Assembly: GCA_030063045.1 (NCBI GenBank)
Contig: JAQSEB010000213.1
Coordinates: 1 to 64,000, forward strand
DNA from: Pratylenchus scribneri
Lineage: Eukaryota; Nematoda; Chromadorea; Rhabditida; Pratylenchidae
Reading direction: 5' to 3'
Length of the DNA stretch: 64,000 nt
A program made the position numbers and the translations under genes. The notes beneath the pieces were generated by a model. It was not told the DNA's origin and searched no databases. It saw only the letters and a list, made by a program, of their open reading frames with translations. Shown in pieces: positions 11,552-23,174 of the stretch (positions within the stretch are counted from its first letter, which is position 1; every line of letters begins with the position of its first letter).

Positions 11552-12214
11552 TCATAAATATATCAGAATCGAATAAGAATTTGATACATTTTTTCCGGTT
11601 CTTACTTCACTTGCTTCCCAGAAATGATGAATTTTTTTGGCCATATGTTTATTCTCCTAATTAAAAAATTTTATTTTAAAATTAACATTATTATTTATAC
11701 TTCAAATCCTAGTGAATTGCAAAAATGCTTCATTCCTCGCCCATCTTTGCCTTTGCCAATGTAGAAAATTCGTTTCAAAAATTCATGAAATGTTATTTGG
11801 TCCAATATGCCTCCTTGACGAGCAATTGGAAGCCCATTGATATAACGCATTGGTTGATGAACATATAGATATGTATAATGAATTTTTTTGTCATTCGGAT
11901 CTTGAAAAAAATCATTAATATTTATCGAATACTTAATTAATTGAATGAATCTATAATGATATTAAAAATACACTAAATTACCAGCAGGTAAATTCGAAAG
12001 TGCATTCATTGCTGCATCTTCATCATCAGCCATAAAATTTTCGGGAGGATGAACAGAATTGATGTCATCAAAGAATGATTTGCATTCCACATGATATTCT
12101 TTAAAAGGAAAATTTTAAAATGAACAATAAAATCCAACCATTTTCGTCCAATTGATTTTGTCCAACTATTTTAACGATCGATAGTATTATAATTAAAATA
12201 TTTAGCAGAATCAT
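11552..12214 (-). CDS. Small predicted secreted protein with GIY-YIG nuclease-like core (LEM-3/ANKLE1 type)
   Basis: Model: complement of join(11552..11656, 11701..11900, 11982..12098, 12139..12214), 165 residues, all introns GT-AG and in phase. Residues 1-18 form a hydrophobic signal peptide. Residues about 65-145 resemble the GIY-YIG domain of the LEM-3/ANKLE1 family: a HYTYLY strand, then an LPIAR turn, a helix, and the core FYIGKGKDGR, followed by AKKIHHFWEA, which matches the conserved lysine-rich helix of the family. In that family the domain is a nuclease acting on chromatin bridges. Here the ankyrin and LEM parts are absent and a signal peptide is present. The protein stops soon after the helix, so the catalytic Glu region is probably missing or in an unseen exon; a GTAAG donor in the last exon allows an extension. 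The assignment rests on motifs only. Confidence 0.6.
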
Positions 12215-12289
12215 TTTTCTTTATCAAAAATAATATATATTTAATAATTCGAAAGGTGCAAACTTAAAAAGTAAAAATAAATGAAAATT

Positions 12290-12650
12290 TTTCAAAAGAA
12301 TATGTCCATTTTATGTATCGAAATGTATTTTGGACTCTCTCGTTGTTGCTATTCTTTAATCTCCATTAGCCCTTAAAATAGAGCAAAAATTGGAAATGGC
12401 ATTGGCAGTCTTTTTTGGACCAGCTGGCAGCTGACAATTTTGCAAAAGAAAGTGTCCATTTTATGGAGTCGAAATATGTTTGAGACTGGCTATGCCGCTA
12501 TTCTTTAATTTTCTTTTACCTTTTAAAAATGCAGCAGACAACTGCAACGGCATTGGCAATCTTTTTTAGACTGTTCCTATTCTTTAATCTCGCTTGGCCT
12601 TTTAAACAGCGAACAACTATAAGGCATTTGCAGTCGTTTTTTGGAGCAGC
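12290..12650. repeat. Imperfect tandem repeat, about 130 bp unit, roughly 3 copies
   Basis: Units repeat the order 'tgtccattttatg...tcgaaat', 'gctattctttaat', 'ccttttaaa' and 'ggcattggcagtctttttt'. It lies upstream of the small secreted GIY-YIG-like gene, on the opposite side from the SPRY remnant. No coding is evident. Confidence 0.6.
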
Positions 12651-13005
12651 TGACGTCCAACATATTTGTGCTTTGAAATGGACCAAGTAGAAAATTGAAA
12701 GAAAGTAAAAAATCCAGAAATAGCAAAAAGTAGAAGAATTATTTGTTGAGATAATAAATATTTGAGTATTTTAAAAATTATATAACGGAATAATTTTATT
12801 AAACATATAAAAATACATTCCACTTCTTTTTTCTTTAATGCAAATATTTTATTTTATTTATTTAAAAACCAAATGCTTCATTATTATTACCTAAAGGTAA
12901 ATTTTAAATTAAAGGTATCATAATTTTGCCCAAGGGAATGTGCTGCGCGATGTCATTGCTTATTAACCACTTCACACAATTTCGACTTCCCAATTTCTGA
13001 ATTAG

Positions 13006-13386
13006 AATATGTTACAAAGAAGGAATTCATATTGATGGGACTTTAATCAAATTAGGAAATGATTATAATTCATTCACGCAAGGGGATGTGATTGGCTTTG
13101 GCATAATCTATTCCTCTGAAAATATGCAATGTTTTGTCACATGGAATGGCGAATTAATTGGTAAAATTATTTTGGAAAAAATTGTAAAATATAATTTAAT
13201 TAATAAATAATTAAATTGATAGGAAAATATATAATAAAATCAAATCTAGGTAAGGCATTATCGCTCAAATTTGCCAAACTTCAATTATATCCTGCTATTG
13301 ATATGCGTATTGTTGATGATTCAATTAGTGCAAATTTTGGAAAAGAAGAATGGCGGTTCAAACAATTCAACAAACTTTTTCAATGA
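13006..13386 (+). pseudogene. C-terminal half of a SPRY domain
   Basis: Two exons, about 13006-13160 and 13250-13386, join in phase across a GT-AG intron. They read through the second half of a SPRY fold: a G-D-V-I-G-F-G-I strand, a F-V-T-W-N-G-E-L-I-G hairpin, then LYPAIDMR and an ISANFG end, followed by a short tail and a TGA. The first half of the domain and any start codon are not visible in the 700 bases upstream, which hold a tandem repeat. Plant-parasitic nematodes carry large SPRY families, including secreted SPRYSEC effectors, but no signal peptide is seen here. A 5'-truncated copy is most likely; a remote upstream exon is possible. Confidence 0.65.
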
Positions 13387-13468
13387 ATGCGGAAATATTG
13401 AAAAGAAACAATAAATTCTCAATAATTTATGATAATTATATATTATATTCATTTAAATTCCTTTATTA

Positions 13469-13507
13469 CGAGCGTTGGGATGCCGCTTCGCGGCATCCCA
13501 ACGCTCG
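13469..13507. repeat. Perfect GC-rich hairpin, 18 nt arms, 3 nt loop
   Basis: The arms 13469-13486 and 13490-13507 are exact reverse complements with loop TTC. The stretch is markedly GC-rich against an AT-rich background. It lies 80 bases after the SPRY stop codon and 230 bases before the minisatellite. Confidence 0.9.
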
Positions 13508-13735
13508 ATGAAAAGCTTAAAATTCTCAGTTTCAGTTCTCTTTAAATGGAACAATAGAAAATACAAATATTCACCCTGATATTAGTTAGATGTTATTGGA
13601 AAATTAGTTTACTTAATTCCTGATCATGGTCAAGAGTCAAGACCTTAACCTATGCCTCTAATTCATCATTTCTATTTCTATTCATCCATCCCCAACATTC
13701 TCATGAAATCTATGTATTTTTCTCTTCATTTCCAA

Positions 13736-14270
13736 CTTTTTATACTTCATTCACGAATATTCTAGGCTTTTTATACTTCATTCTCGACTATTCCAAGCTT
13801 TTTACCCTTTATTCTCGACGATTCCCGGCTTTTATACTTCATTCCCGACTATTCTAGGCTTTTTATACTTCATTCTCGACGATTCCCGGCTTTTTGTACT
13901 TCATTCTCGACTATTCCAAGCTTTTTACCCTTTATTCTCGACGATTCCCGGCTTTTTGTACTTCATTCTCGACTATTCCAAGCTTTTTACCCTTTATTCT
14001 CGACGATTCCCGGCTTTTTGTACTTCATTCTCGACTATTCCAAGCTTTTTACCCTTTATTCTCGACGATTCCCGGCTTTTTATACTTCATTCTCGACTAT
14101 TCCAAGCTTTTTACCCTTTATTCTCGACGATTCCGGCTTTATATTCTTCATTCTCGACTATTCCAAGCTTTTTATACTTCATTCTCGACGATTCCAAGCT
14201 TTTTACCCTTTATTCTCGACGATTCCCGGCTTTTTATGCTTCATTCTTGACATTTCCCGGCATTTCATGC
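13736..14270 (+). repeat. 31/62 bp minisatellite
   Basis: About 17 units of 31 bp alternate between two versions, one with 'cgactattccaagc' and one with 'cgacgattcccggc', giving a 62 bp higher-order unit. All units share 'ttcattctcgac' or 'tttattctcgac'. The middle of the array has no stop codon in any of the three plus frames, so it produces three overlapping repetitive open frames of 113-141 codons. Those frames are a by-product of the repeat and are not annotated as genes. Confidence 0.95.
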
Positions 14271-14548
14271 TCTCGGCATTTATACTTAATTCTTTAACAT
14301 TTAACTCAATTATGACCATATCCATATTCTTCCTTCCTATTTTTGAGATTGATTTCCTTCTCATTCCTGGCATTTCTAACTCATTTCCTCATTTTTCTAT
14401 AAATTATTGGCTTTTTGAACCAAATCCCGATAAATTTTGCTAAATATAATCTTATTTAACTCATGAATGCTTTTACATATCGATTCAAACTAATCTAACC
14501 TATTGCCGAGTTTATTATTACATTATTCCAATGAATTAAATGTTTAAT

Positions 14549-14587
14549 GGAACGCCCGGTCGCCGCTGCGCGGCTCCCGACCGCTCC
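14549..14587. repeat. Second GC-rich hairpin, imperfect
   Basis: The arms 14549-14566 and 14570-14587 match as reverse complements at 13 of 18 positions, with loop TGC. Geometry (18-3-18) is the same as the perfect hairpin at 13469 but the sequence differs. The two hairpins bracket the minisatellite. Confidence 0.7.
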
Positions 14588-14589
14588 AA

Positions 14590-15490
14590 TTAATTCAAGA
14601 ATTATCATTTTTAACCCATTTTGATATTTTCCTTAAAATATCATCATAATTTCATAGAATTTATTCACAACATATCGCATAAATTAATATGATTTTTAAT
14701 ATTTCTCTACTACTATTCCATTAATAATTAAAAATTTCTCATTTATTTTATCAATATAATTTTCAAAATGCTTATGCTTATTTCTATCCTAAAAATATTT
14801 TCTTTTCTTTTTTTCTTTATACTTATTGTCTATGAACTTATTTTTCTTTATTTCTTCAATTTTTTCTTTATTTCTTCAATCTTCATATAATTTTTTGGAA
14901 AAAGAATAAAAAATAAAAAAAACAAAACGCCAATAAAAAAAATTTCAAAGTTGCATTTATTGCGGATTAATATATTAGACAATAAAATTTTTTGCTTTCA
15001 TAATTACGATAATTATAAAATCCTAGGAATTCATTTTCATCCAATCACAAATTTCATTTGGTATAAATATATTATACTTCACGATGTTTTTAAACTTAAT
15101 TTATTCCAAAATCATCGAATAAAATATTTGTCTAAAAAAATTTTCCTTATTTTTTTATTATAGTAAAATTTCTTTATAAAATTTTATTAAAAATTTTTAA
15201 TTTTTAGAATAAGGACATAATTCAAATTATCATGGGGATTGGGGAATTTAGACAAAATCTAAAATAATCAAATGTGAATGAGGCAAAAGAATATATTTTA
15301 AAAGGTTTTTAATGGGTTTTTAAAGAAATTATATAAATCTAAAAATTGTGGAAAATTGAATTAGAAAATTTTTATTGGATTATATTAAATTACTTATTAA
15401 TTAATAAATATGTGCAAAATCCATTCAACCAAATTAAACCGCATAAATAGAAAACATTATTTTTATTCCAATTCAAACATTAGAAAATTT
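14590..15490. other. AT-rich intergenic stretch
   Basis: Very AT-rich, with many homopolymer runs and T-rich blocks. No supported gene was seen; the short open frame at 14951-15163 has no coding features. Confidence 0.6.
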
Positions 15491-15491
15491 T

Positions 15492-17266
15492 TTATAACAA
15501 TTCAAGATGTATTATTCCATTTCTATCGAATGTTTTCTGTACGTTTATATTGATATATGTTGAATTCGGTAATTCATTAATTTTCTTCTCCCCATTTTCC
15601 ATCCAATGTTCTTGGCCTTTTGGGAAACGAGCCAAATAAAAGAGCCCATTTTTCTGGTATAATGTCAAAATTTCATTGGTTTTTGCATTCTCCAATGTAA
15701 ATTCTTCATGGACCCATTCCTTCGAATAACAAATCAGAAAATTGGACGGCGAATTTGAATGGGAATATTCCTAAAATATGTAAAAAATTTTAAGGGTTTT
15801 TCTATTTAACCTCTTTGATGCGATTGATTAATGCCACTAGTTCTTGATGATAAATTGAAGCGAATTCAATAATCCTCTGTTTTTCATTATTTGATTTTCT
15901 TGACAGCCAATTCAAAATAATATGAATTTCGCTGCTTTTCGTGAATGCTCTTTGAATGCTAATAAATTGGATTTGATCAATGACTGCAGGAAAATATATA
16001 TCAATTGCATTCAAATCCGACCCATCAAAAGTAAATTTGAATATTTTGTCGGCCAAATATTCCAACAATGCAGGCAGATAGGCAAAAGCCATTCGTTTCG
16101 AATAAATTGAATTAAAATTTAAGTGCAATTTGCAATTTTGCAGTAAATGTGGAATACTTTTGAAAAAATTCAAAACATTCTCTTCCACAAATCTTAAAAA
16201 TTTAATAAATTTAATTTTTGGGCATTAATTTAATCTTACTCCAAATCAATTATTCCGATGCCCAAAATATATTCCAATGGTGGAATTGAAGCAATTGGAA
16301 CCAGCTTATTGTCAATATTAAGTTGAGCTCGAAAATTTCCTTGTTCGTCACGGACTTTGGTAAATTTAAGCAGAGTAATTTTGCGCGGTTTCACTTTTTG
16401 ATGAAGTTTTGGCCAACAAAGTTGTCGAAATGTTTCGCATGAGGTACTCAATGAGGAATTAGCCAATTCTTTACGGGGAATCCATGGCAATGAGTCAATT
16501 AACCAGTTTTGAATAAATCTGAAATATTTTATATATTGATATTATTTTAATAGGTACTTATGGGTTAGCTAGGTATAGTTTTTTCGTTCAACTGGGGAAA
16601 GGTAAAGATGATCCCAATGAATCATCCGGTATAGGGTTAGAGTCTTTAGAGGTTAGTTTATTATCTCATATATCCCCAACCATATATCTAATCAATTGTA
16701 AGAGGAACCCTCCATCCAAAAACAATCTGTAGGCAAATCTGAACCCAGATAACCTATAAGTACCATTATCCAGGATAATATTGTTTTTGAATTAAGGTTT
16801 CCCCCTCCCCCTTAAAGGTGATTAGGGTATGTGAAAACCTATCCCCTAAAGATTCTAACCTTATACGCTATACCGGATGACCCATTGGCATCGCCAATAT
16901 TTTTCCTACATTAACCTAAAAAGAATATGGCCTTGAATAACCGATAAGTACCGTTAATTATTTAACCTTGGTCTTTTGGAATTCGAAGCAATTTCACTGG
17001 ATCCTCCTTCTTCGTGGGATCTTTTCATTGGTTGAGAATTATTTGGAATTGCAATTGTTGATCCTGTCGTGTTTTGCTGTAAAATTTGTACAATTAAATT
17101 TCATAAAAACAATTAAAACCTTCACTTTTTCCGCCTTCAATGCTTCATTTTCTTCTTTCAATTTGACATTTTCTTTTATCAATTCCGCAATTTTTCCTTC
17201 CAATTTACCAACATTTTCCTTCAATGCAATTATTTCATTGCGCAATTCTCGAATTTCATCGGACAT
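15492..17266 (-). CDS. Tandem family protein, copy 1 (coiled-coil N terminus, unknown function)
   Basis: Model: complement of join(15492..15770, 15811..16192, 16240..16518, 16967..17076, 17120..17266), 398 residues, every intron GT-AG and in phase. Residues 1-49 form a Glu/Lys coiled coil beginning MSDEIRELRNEI. A polar linker (about 50-86) with a basic KRPR end follows, then a conserved block with WLIDSLPWIPRKE and FRQLCWPKLHQKV, then PPLEYILGIG, a helical region, and a C-terminal part containing LARFPKGQEHW. Residues 135-330 look like a folded domain, but I recognise no family. The neighbouring gene at 18067-19650 is a paralogue with identical intron positions. Intron 3 holds a palindromic repeat (16553-16966). 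The intact frame and the conservation between copies argue that it is functional. Confidence 0.8.
16553..16966. repeat. Palindromic repeat in intron of copy 1
   Basis: 'tcatccggtatagggttagagtctttagag' near 16620 returns inverted near 16830-16880 as 'ctaaagattctaacc...taccggatga'. Related phrases occur near 37330-37460 ('ggtacttgta', 'actgaggaaagttaaggg', 'ggtataggtt'), so it belongs to a dispersed family. The copy 2 intron lacks it. Confidence 0.6.
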
Positions 17267-17289
17267 TTTCGTTCAGTTTTGTAGTCTGA

Positions 17290-18060
17290 TTTAAAAATAC
17301 TTTGGGTCGTGGTCGATAGAATTGGGACAATGGAATTATCTTTTTTTTTCTGCTGAAATTTAAATTGTATAAATCAAATAAAAATTGTATAAAATTAATT
17401 TATAATTTGTTTCAGTCATCAGATATTTTATGAAGGTTGTGATTTAATGGAAAGAAAGAATAAGTTTGCGGAATGAAACGCAAAACTTTCCGGATACAAA
17501 AATTAAAGCAAATCTCTCATCCCCATCCAAACATTTTTTGGGAAAATCCGAAACGACTATTTAATCACTCAAAAAAACTTGCTGAGGGCCAAAAAATATT
17601 ATTTATAAAGAATTTTAAAATAATGTCAGAAAGGTACTGAAATTTGACATTCATTTTTTTATAAAAGCTCAGCCATTATTCAATTTTGATTTTGTGGATT
17701 TGTCAAAACCTGTGTTTTAAAAGTTGTCAAGTGCGCCTATGGCAGCAATGGTAAAAGCCAGAAAATATCAAAAAACATGTTTGTCTGCTGTGTAATCCAT
17801 TTTTTTAGAGAATTTATTGCAAATTTTATATGTTCTGCTAATTTTTGAGAATCAGTTAATTTTTTGATTCATTAAAATAATTGTGTACAAAACTCAAGCG
17901 AAAATTCTGTCAAAATTGTTTAAAATGGTAGAGATTAGCGAAAATAACCGGCGGATTCTGGGTTAACATTGAATTTAACATGAAAAAATATTGAAAAATT
18001 TTTCAATGATTTATGGATTATCGGATTAAAGTCAATAACAAAATTTTATTCCATTTCAGC
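17290..18060. other. Intergenic spacer between tandem paralogues
   Basis: Holds the upstream region of copy 1 and the downstream region of copy 2. No gene, RNA or clear repeat was seen. Confidence 0.6.
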
Positions 18061-18066
18061 ATATTT

Positions 18067-19650
18067 TTATGCGTTTTTAACATTGATGATTGTTGAATCC
18101 GGCATTTGATGAATTTTCTTCTCGCCATCTTTCTTCCAATATTCTTGGCCTTTCGGGTAACGAGCCAAATAAAAGAGTGAATTCATTTTGCGATATAAGG
18201 TCAAAATTTCATTGGTTTTTGCATTCTCCCATGTAAATTCTTTATAGACCCATTCAGCCGAATAAAAAATAAGAAAGTTGGAGGGCGAATTGGAATTGGA
18301 AAATTGCTAAAATAATTAATAAATAAAAATTTAATAATATTTTCAATTAACCTCTTTGACGCGTTTGATTAAGGATGTCATAAAATCACGACGATAATTG
18401 AAGCCAAATTCGATTGTCTTTTGTTTTCCATAATTTGATTGTTTTGTTAGCCATTTCAAAATAATTTCAATGTCGTCATTTTGCATTTTTTCATAATGTT
18501 CCCAAAATTGAAGTGATTGAATTTGGTCAAGAATGCCAGGGTAGAATTGATTAAATATATTCAAATTTGGTTCAACGATAAATTTGAAAATTTTGTCGGC
18601 CAAAAATTCCATCAAAGTGCGCATTGAAGTAACCTCCTTTTCCTTTTTGTTCATTCTAGTGAAATATAATGTGCAATTTTGGAGTAAATGAGCAATGCTT
18701 TTGAAAAAGTTCACAACTTCGTCATTCAGAAACCTATAAAAATTAATAAAATTGATATTGAATGTAAATAATATTTTACTCTAAATCAATTACACCGATG
18801 CCCAAAATATATTCCAATGGTGGAATTGAAGCAATTGGGAGAATTTGATTATGCGTACGAAGTTGAACTCGAAAATTGCCAAATTCATCACGGATTTGTG
18901 TAAATTTCAGATATGAAATTTTGTGCGGTTTCACTTTTTGATGAAGTTTTGGCCAACAAAGTTGACGGAATGTCTCATTTGAAGTGCTCAATGCGGAATC
19001 GGCCATTTCTTTACGGGGAATCCAAGGCAAAGAGTCGATTAACCAATTTTGAATATATCTAAAACAGTCAGATATAAAATAAGAAATTCATATAATTTGG
19101 AGTATATCATAATTGAGCGCAGGCCAACTAGGTGCGAGAAAGGTTGGGATAACATTTTATAGAAGTATAGAGATTCATTGATTCAGTCTTGGCGAAAATA
19201 TGACTTAGTGAATAATGTTACATCATTTTTTGTAATAATTCGGACTATTTTTAGACTATAAAATTTGAATTTTAAACCAATTAATGTGAATTCTACATCA
19301 TTCGATTCGTTTAGGGAACATTTTATAGGTCCGTGGACCTATTGTTGGCCTACGCCCTGTAGTCTCTGCTCTCATTAATTTGTATTTTTACCGTTTTGTT
19401 AAAACTGGCTTTCTTTCTAGTGCTAAATCGCTTGAACCTTTTTCATCATCAGAATGCAAAGCTGGATTGTCAGAGGTTGACTCGGCATTTTGCTGCATAA
19501 ATTAAAAATCATTTTTATTTTTTAAAAATATAGTCAAAAAGAAACCTGAGACTTTTCCACATTCAATGCTTCATCTTTTCCTTCCAATTTGTTTTCATTT
19601 TCCTTTAATGCATTGATTTCACTGCGCAATTCTCGAATTTCATCGGACAT
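18067..19650 (-). CDS. Tandem family protein, copy 2 (unknown function)
   Basis: Model: complement of join(18067..18306, 18352..18733, 18780..19058, 19392..19492, 19546..19650), 368 residues. Exons 3 and 4 have exactly the same lengths (279 and 382 bases) and phases as in copy 1, and exon 3 is nearly identical in protein (WLIDSLPWIPRKE, FRQLCWPKLHQKVKP, PPLEYILGIG). The coiled coil is shorter (35 against 49 residues), the polar linker differs almost completely, and the C terminus ends about 13 residues earlier. This is a local tandem duplication with one conserved domain and diverging ends. No known family is recognised. Confidence 0.8.
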
Positions 19651-19974
19651 TTTTGTTCAAATTTTAGTTGGATAGAATTAGATTAATGAATTTACTTTGA
19701 TCGTGCACTCTGATGTGAAAATAATTTAATATTTAATAACGAAATAATTCAATTATAATTAATGATTTAAAATTGATTAATTGTAATTTTCGCATGCATT
19801 TTGGTTTAAATCTGTTGGAGGAGGTAAATGGAAGAGTATCCGTATTTGAGAGTTTCACCCTAAAAGATTGTCTAAAACATTCTCAATCAACATGTTTTTG
19901 CTAGAGTATATAAATCTAAACTGGTTTAAAAGGTTTTCTAAAATGCTAAATCCAAAAAATGCTATGTTATCTCC

Positions 19975-20330
19975 ACAATGGTGTAAATAAGGGCACCTCC
20001 ACAATGGTGGGGCGTTTTCGACTTATAATAAATCAGAAAAGGGTTTTAGACCACAAACCTTTTATCATTTTGTAGTTCTCGTCGAGACGCATCGATTTGT
20101 TTATATTTTGTCATGGTTTGGTCAAAATTAAATGATATTAAACTATTTTTCAAGTTTTTGGTTTTAAACTCTTTTATTTTGGACAAACCATGACAAATTA
20201 TATACCAATCGATGCCTTTCGATGAGATCTACAAAATGGTAAAAGTTTTTTAAGGTTTAAAATCGGTTTCTGATTTATTATAATCGAAAAAGCCTTTATT
20301 TACACCATTGTGGAGAAGCCCCTGCACGAT
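19975..20330. repeat. Palindromic MITE family 1, copy B
   Basis: Inverted arms: left 'gttttagaccacaaacctt...cattttgtag...cgagacgcatcgat', right 'atcgatgcctttcgatgag...ctacaaaatgg'. The outer ends read 'ccacaatggtgtaaat' and its reverse complement 'tttacaccattgtggag'. It shares its arms with the copies at 26.73 and 30.56 kb. Confidence 0.85.
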
Positions 20331-21782
20331 CCAAAATCAGCATTGTTTTTACTTTTTAATAATCCTATACATGTGAAAATTGTGCAGGATAAAAAGTCTT
20401 TTAACGACGGCCTTTTCAGTGAAATGTGCTGCCACCATAATTAATAGAGACCATCGCCGTAAACTATAAAGCAAAAATACAGAAAATTTTTGAAATACCG
20501 CAATATGGATGGCAAAAAATTGGTCTGCATACAGTCCGGAATAAGGCAATTTTTTGTAATTTTCCAAAATACGGCCCGGCACTTTTTTGACAAAAATGCA
20601 AATTTTTGAGGAAAAAAATGCGGTACAGAATACGAAAAATCCATTTTGCCAGTCTCTAATAATTAATAATTAGTCCCCAAAAATGACTAATTATTAAAAG
20701 AAATACTCAATTTAATTTTACAATAAATCTGAATTTCCATCTTGAAATTGATGATAAAATTTTTTAGAAACCTAATGCCCTCAAACATAGGAATTGTGTA
20801 TGAAAAATGAAAAATAATTTAATCTAATGACTTTTTATTGATGATTCAATCTGACCCAATTTTTGAATTTAATTTTTGCCTTTGGGATGATTCTCAATTC
20901 TCTTTCTATGAATTATTTGTATTTTGTATTATTTTATTTTTTGTGCCGACAACAAATTTGTTTATTTGCTCAAAAATGGCATTAACTATTACCATTCGAT
21001 ATTAGTAATCACTATTTTGATTTTAATTAATAATTTTTGAATATCACTATGACTATCAATCTATTCATATCCACATTCCACAATGAAATCTAAAATTGCA
21101 TCTTTTTTGACTAATACTTCTAATATGGCTCTTTATTGATAATCCGATTTGTCGCTATTTCATATTTTCTTTTAATTTTAGTCTATGGGTTTATTCTCTC
21201 TAATTGGGGTGGTATTTATTATATGCCGCTAGCAGATTTGCTTGATATTTATTTCATTATTAGATAGAATTATTTCGATAAAAAATTATTTTGGAACATT
21301 CCTATTTTAAAATTTTGGAAAAAAATTTAAAAAACTATTCAAATATAGGCGATTTAAAATTGGATGGTAATTGTTAATTGGGAAGTATCTAAATGAAAGA
21401 AGCCCCTATGCTAAATGAGACTAATGTGAATGATAATTAATTATACATTAGAATTGTCTGCAGGGCAGGTGTCTTTATTTAAAGCTAAAAACATTGCATC
21501 CATTTTTCATTTCTTATTAAAATTGATTTGGCGACTTCCATTTCTTTGAATTATGAATTTTTAATATATAATTTAATATTTAAAATATCCAATTTGTCTC
21601 GACGCACGATAATTGTGGTCGTTGGATATGATTTAAAAATTTGCAGTTTGCACTATAATTTTATTTTCACATTGCTTTTAGTAAAATAAATTAGTATTTA
21701 ACTTTGGCAAATTAACATTCTTTAGAAAGTTTCCTTTCTAATTTTTAATTAAAAATCATTTTAAAAATAAATTTCCAACAAA
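20331..21782. other. Intergenic stretch upstream of receptor gene
   Basis: AT-rich; short open frames near 20349-20644 lack coding character. No supported gene or repeat was found. Confidence 0.5.
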
Positions 21783-23172
21783 ATGGAGAACAATACCGAA
21801 TTGGAATATCCGGCCGAATGGCTGCCATATTGTTATGGCATCGAAAACATGTTAAAAATCAAAAAATTTCAAATTTGCCTCATTTTTCAAATTATACTAA
21901 TTGCTGCAATTTTAATTGGTATTCTCATTCTCGTCCGTCAATATATTCGATGCAAAATTGTTTTGCATGGAAATTTGCTGGTAATTTAATTTTATTTTGC
22001 ATATAAATATTATTAATTATTTATTAATTAGTTGCTATTCGCCAATATGATATTTTTATATTTTTTGAATGTTTCTGCAATAATCGCAATGAATTTGAGA
22101 TATATGGTAAGGGAATATATTCTAAACTAAATAATGAAAAAATATAAATATTTAATTTGCCAGATTTTATTCTCCTCTTACGAACATCCTTGCCAACTTT
22201 TAACGCCCGTTTGGCTAATCCCTTTCTTCGTTGCCCCCAATTATCTTTATACGGCTGCCTTCCCTGCATTTCATTTCTTTATTATGATTGAACGTTATCG
22301 GGCAACGGTTTTGGTTGAAAAATATGAACGAGAAGGGAGGAAATTCGACATCAAGACAGCTTTGTTAATTGTATTAATTAGGGATTAAATATTAATTAAT
22401 AAGTTAAATATATATATATAATTTGGGAGAAGAAGAATATAAATATAAAAGTGTAATAAATTAATTAATATTATTAATTTATTTAAGTGGACAATCTCCA
22501 TTGGCTATATGATTTATGTGATTTTATCGGCATTTGCTGATATTCAAGCATTCAATCATCCGCAAAGTATGCCAACTTTAACATCACAATATAATGCCAA
22601 AGTGAATCTATACGTGAATATTTCTATGCCACCATTAATTGTGCTCACCGCATTTTGTGATTGGCGAATTAGTGTGATGAATAGACGAAAGAAAAAGTCG
22701 AAAAAATAATAAAAAATATAAACAGATTAAATTTTAGCAATTCGAAGCAATATCATTTTGGCCATTACAATTTGAGTCAAAATTATCAATTGAAGGAGAA
22801 TGAATTAACAATGCGTTTAATTCTCCCTTTGGACATTTCATATGCTTGCATTTATTCCCTCTATCAGGCATTAATCATCATAATACGTGCCTATCAACCC
22901 GTGATCCCAAAAAATGATTTTACTTTTTATTATATTATGGCAAATAATGTAAAATAATATTCAAAATTTTTTTATTTAAATTATTTCTTTTTAAGCTGAT
23001 TTATATTTATATTGCTGTTGCCATTATTGTTTATATTCAATTTGTGAGACATTTGAATAAAAGGAAAAGAAGATTAGTGCTAAAGGAAAATAAAATTGCA
23101 CCAGCCGATCAACAAATTAATAAAACAGAAACAGACATTTATTTTAAACAATTGAAAGAACAATGGGCATAA
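21783..23172 (+). CDS. Nematode chemosensory GPCR, Sra/Srab-like
   Basis: Model: join(21783..21980, 22032..22106, 22164..22370, 22488..22696, 22726..22948, 22996..23172), 362 residues, all phases consistent. The protein has about seven hydrophobic segments, including ICLIFQIILIAAILIGIL near the N terminus and IYIYIAVAIIVYIQF near the C terminus, and a basic tail. The IERYRAT motif after the third helix and the NLSQNYQLKENELTMR segment before helix six match the nematode Sra/Srab receptor families (LS-x-x-[YF]Q-x-x-EN pattern). Such receptors sit in sensory cilia and detect environmental chemicals; the ligand is unknown. The intron 22697-22725 is only 29 bases with a GTCG donor, so that boundary is the weakest. 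Confidence 0.8.
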
Positions 23173-23174
23173 AA

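Noticed and set aside
13894..14443. Repetitive proteins of 113-141 residues in three frames
   Set aside because: Explained by the stop-free 62 bp minisatellite; identical peptides appear in every frame.
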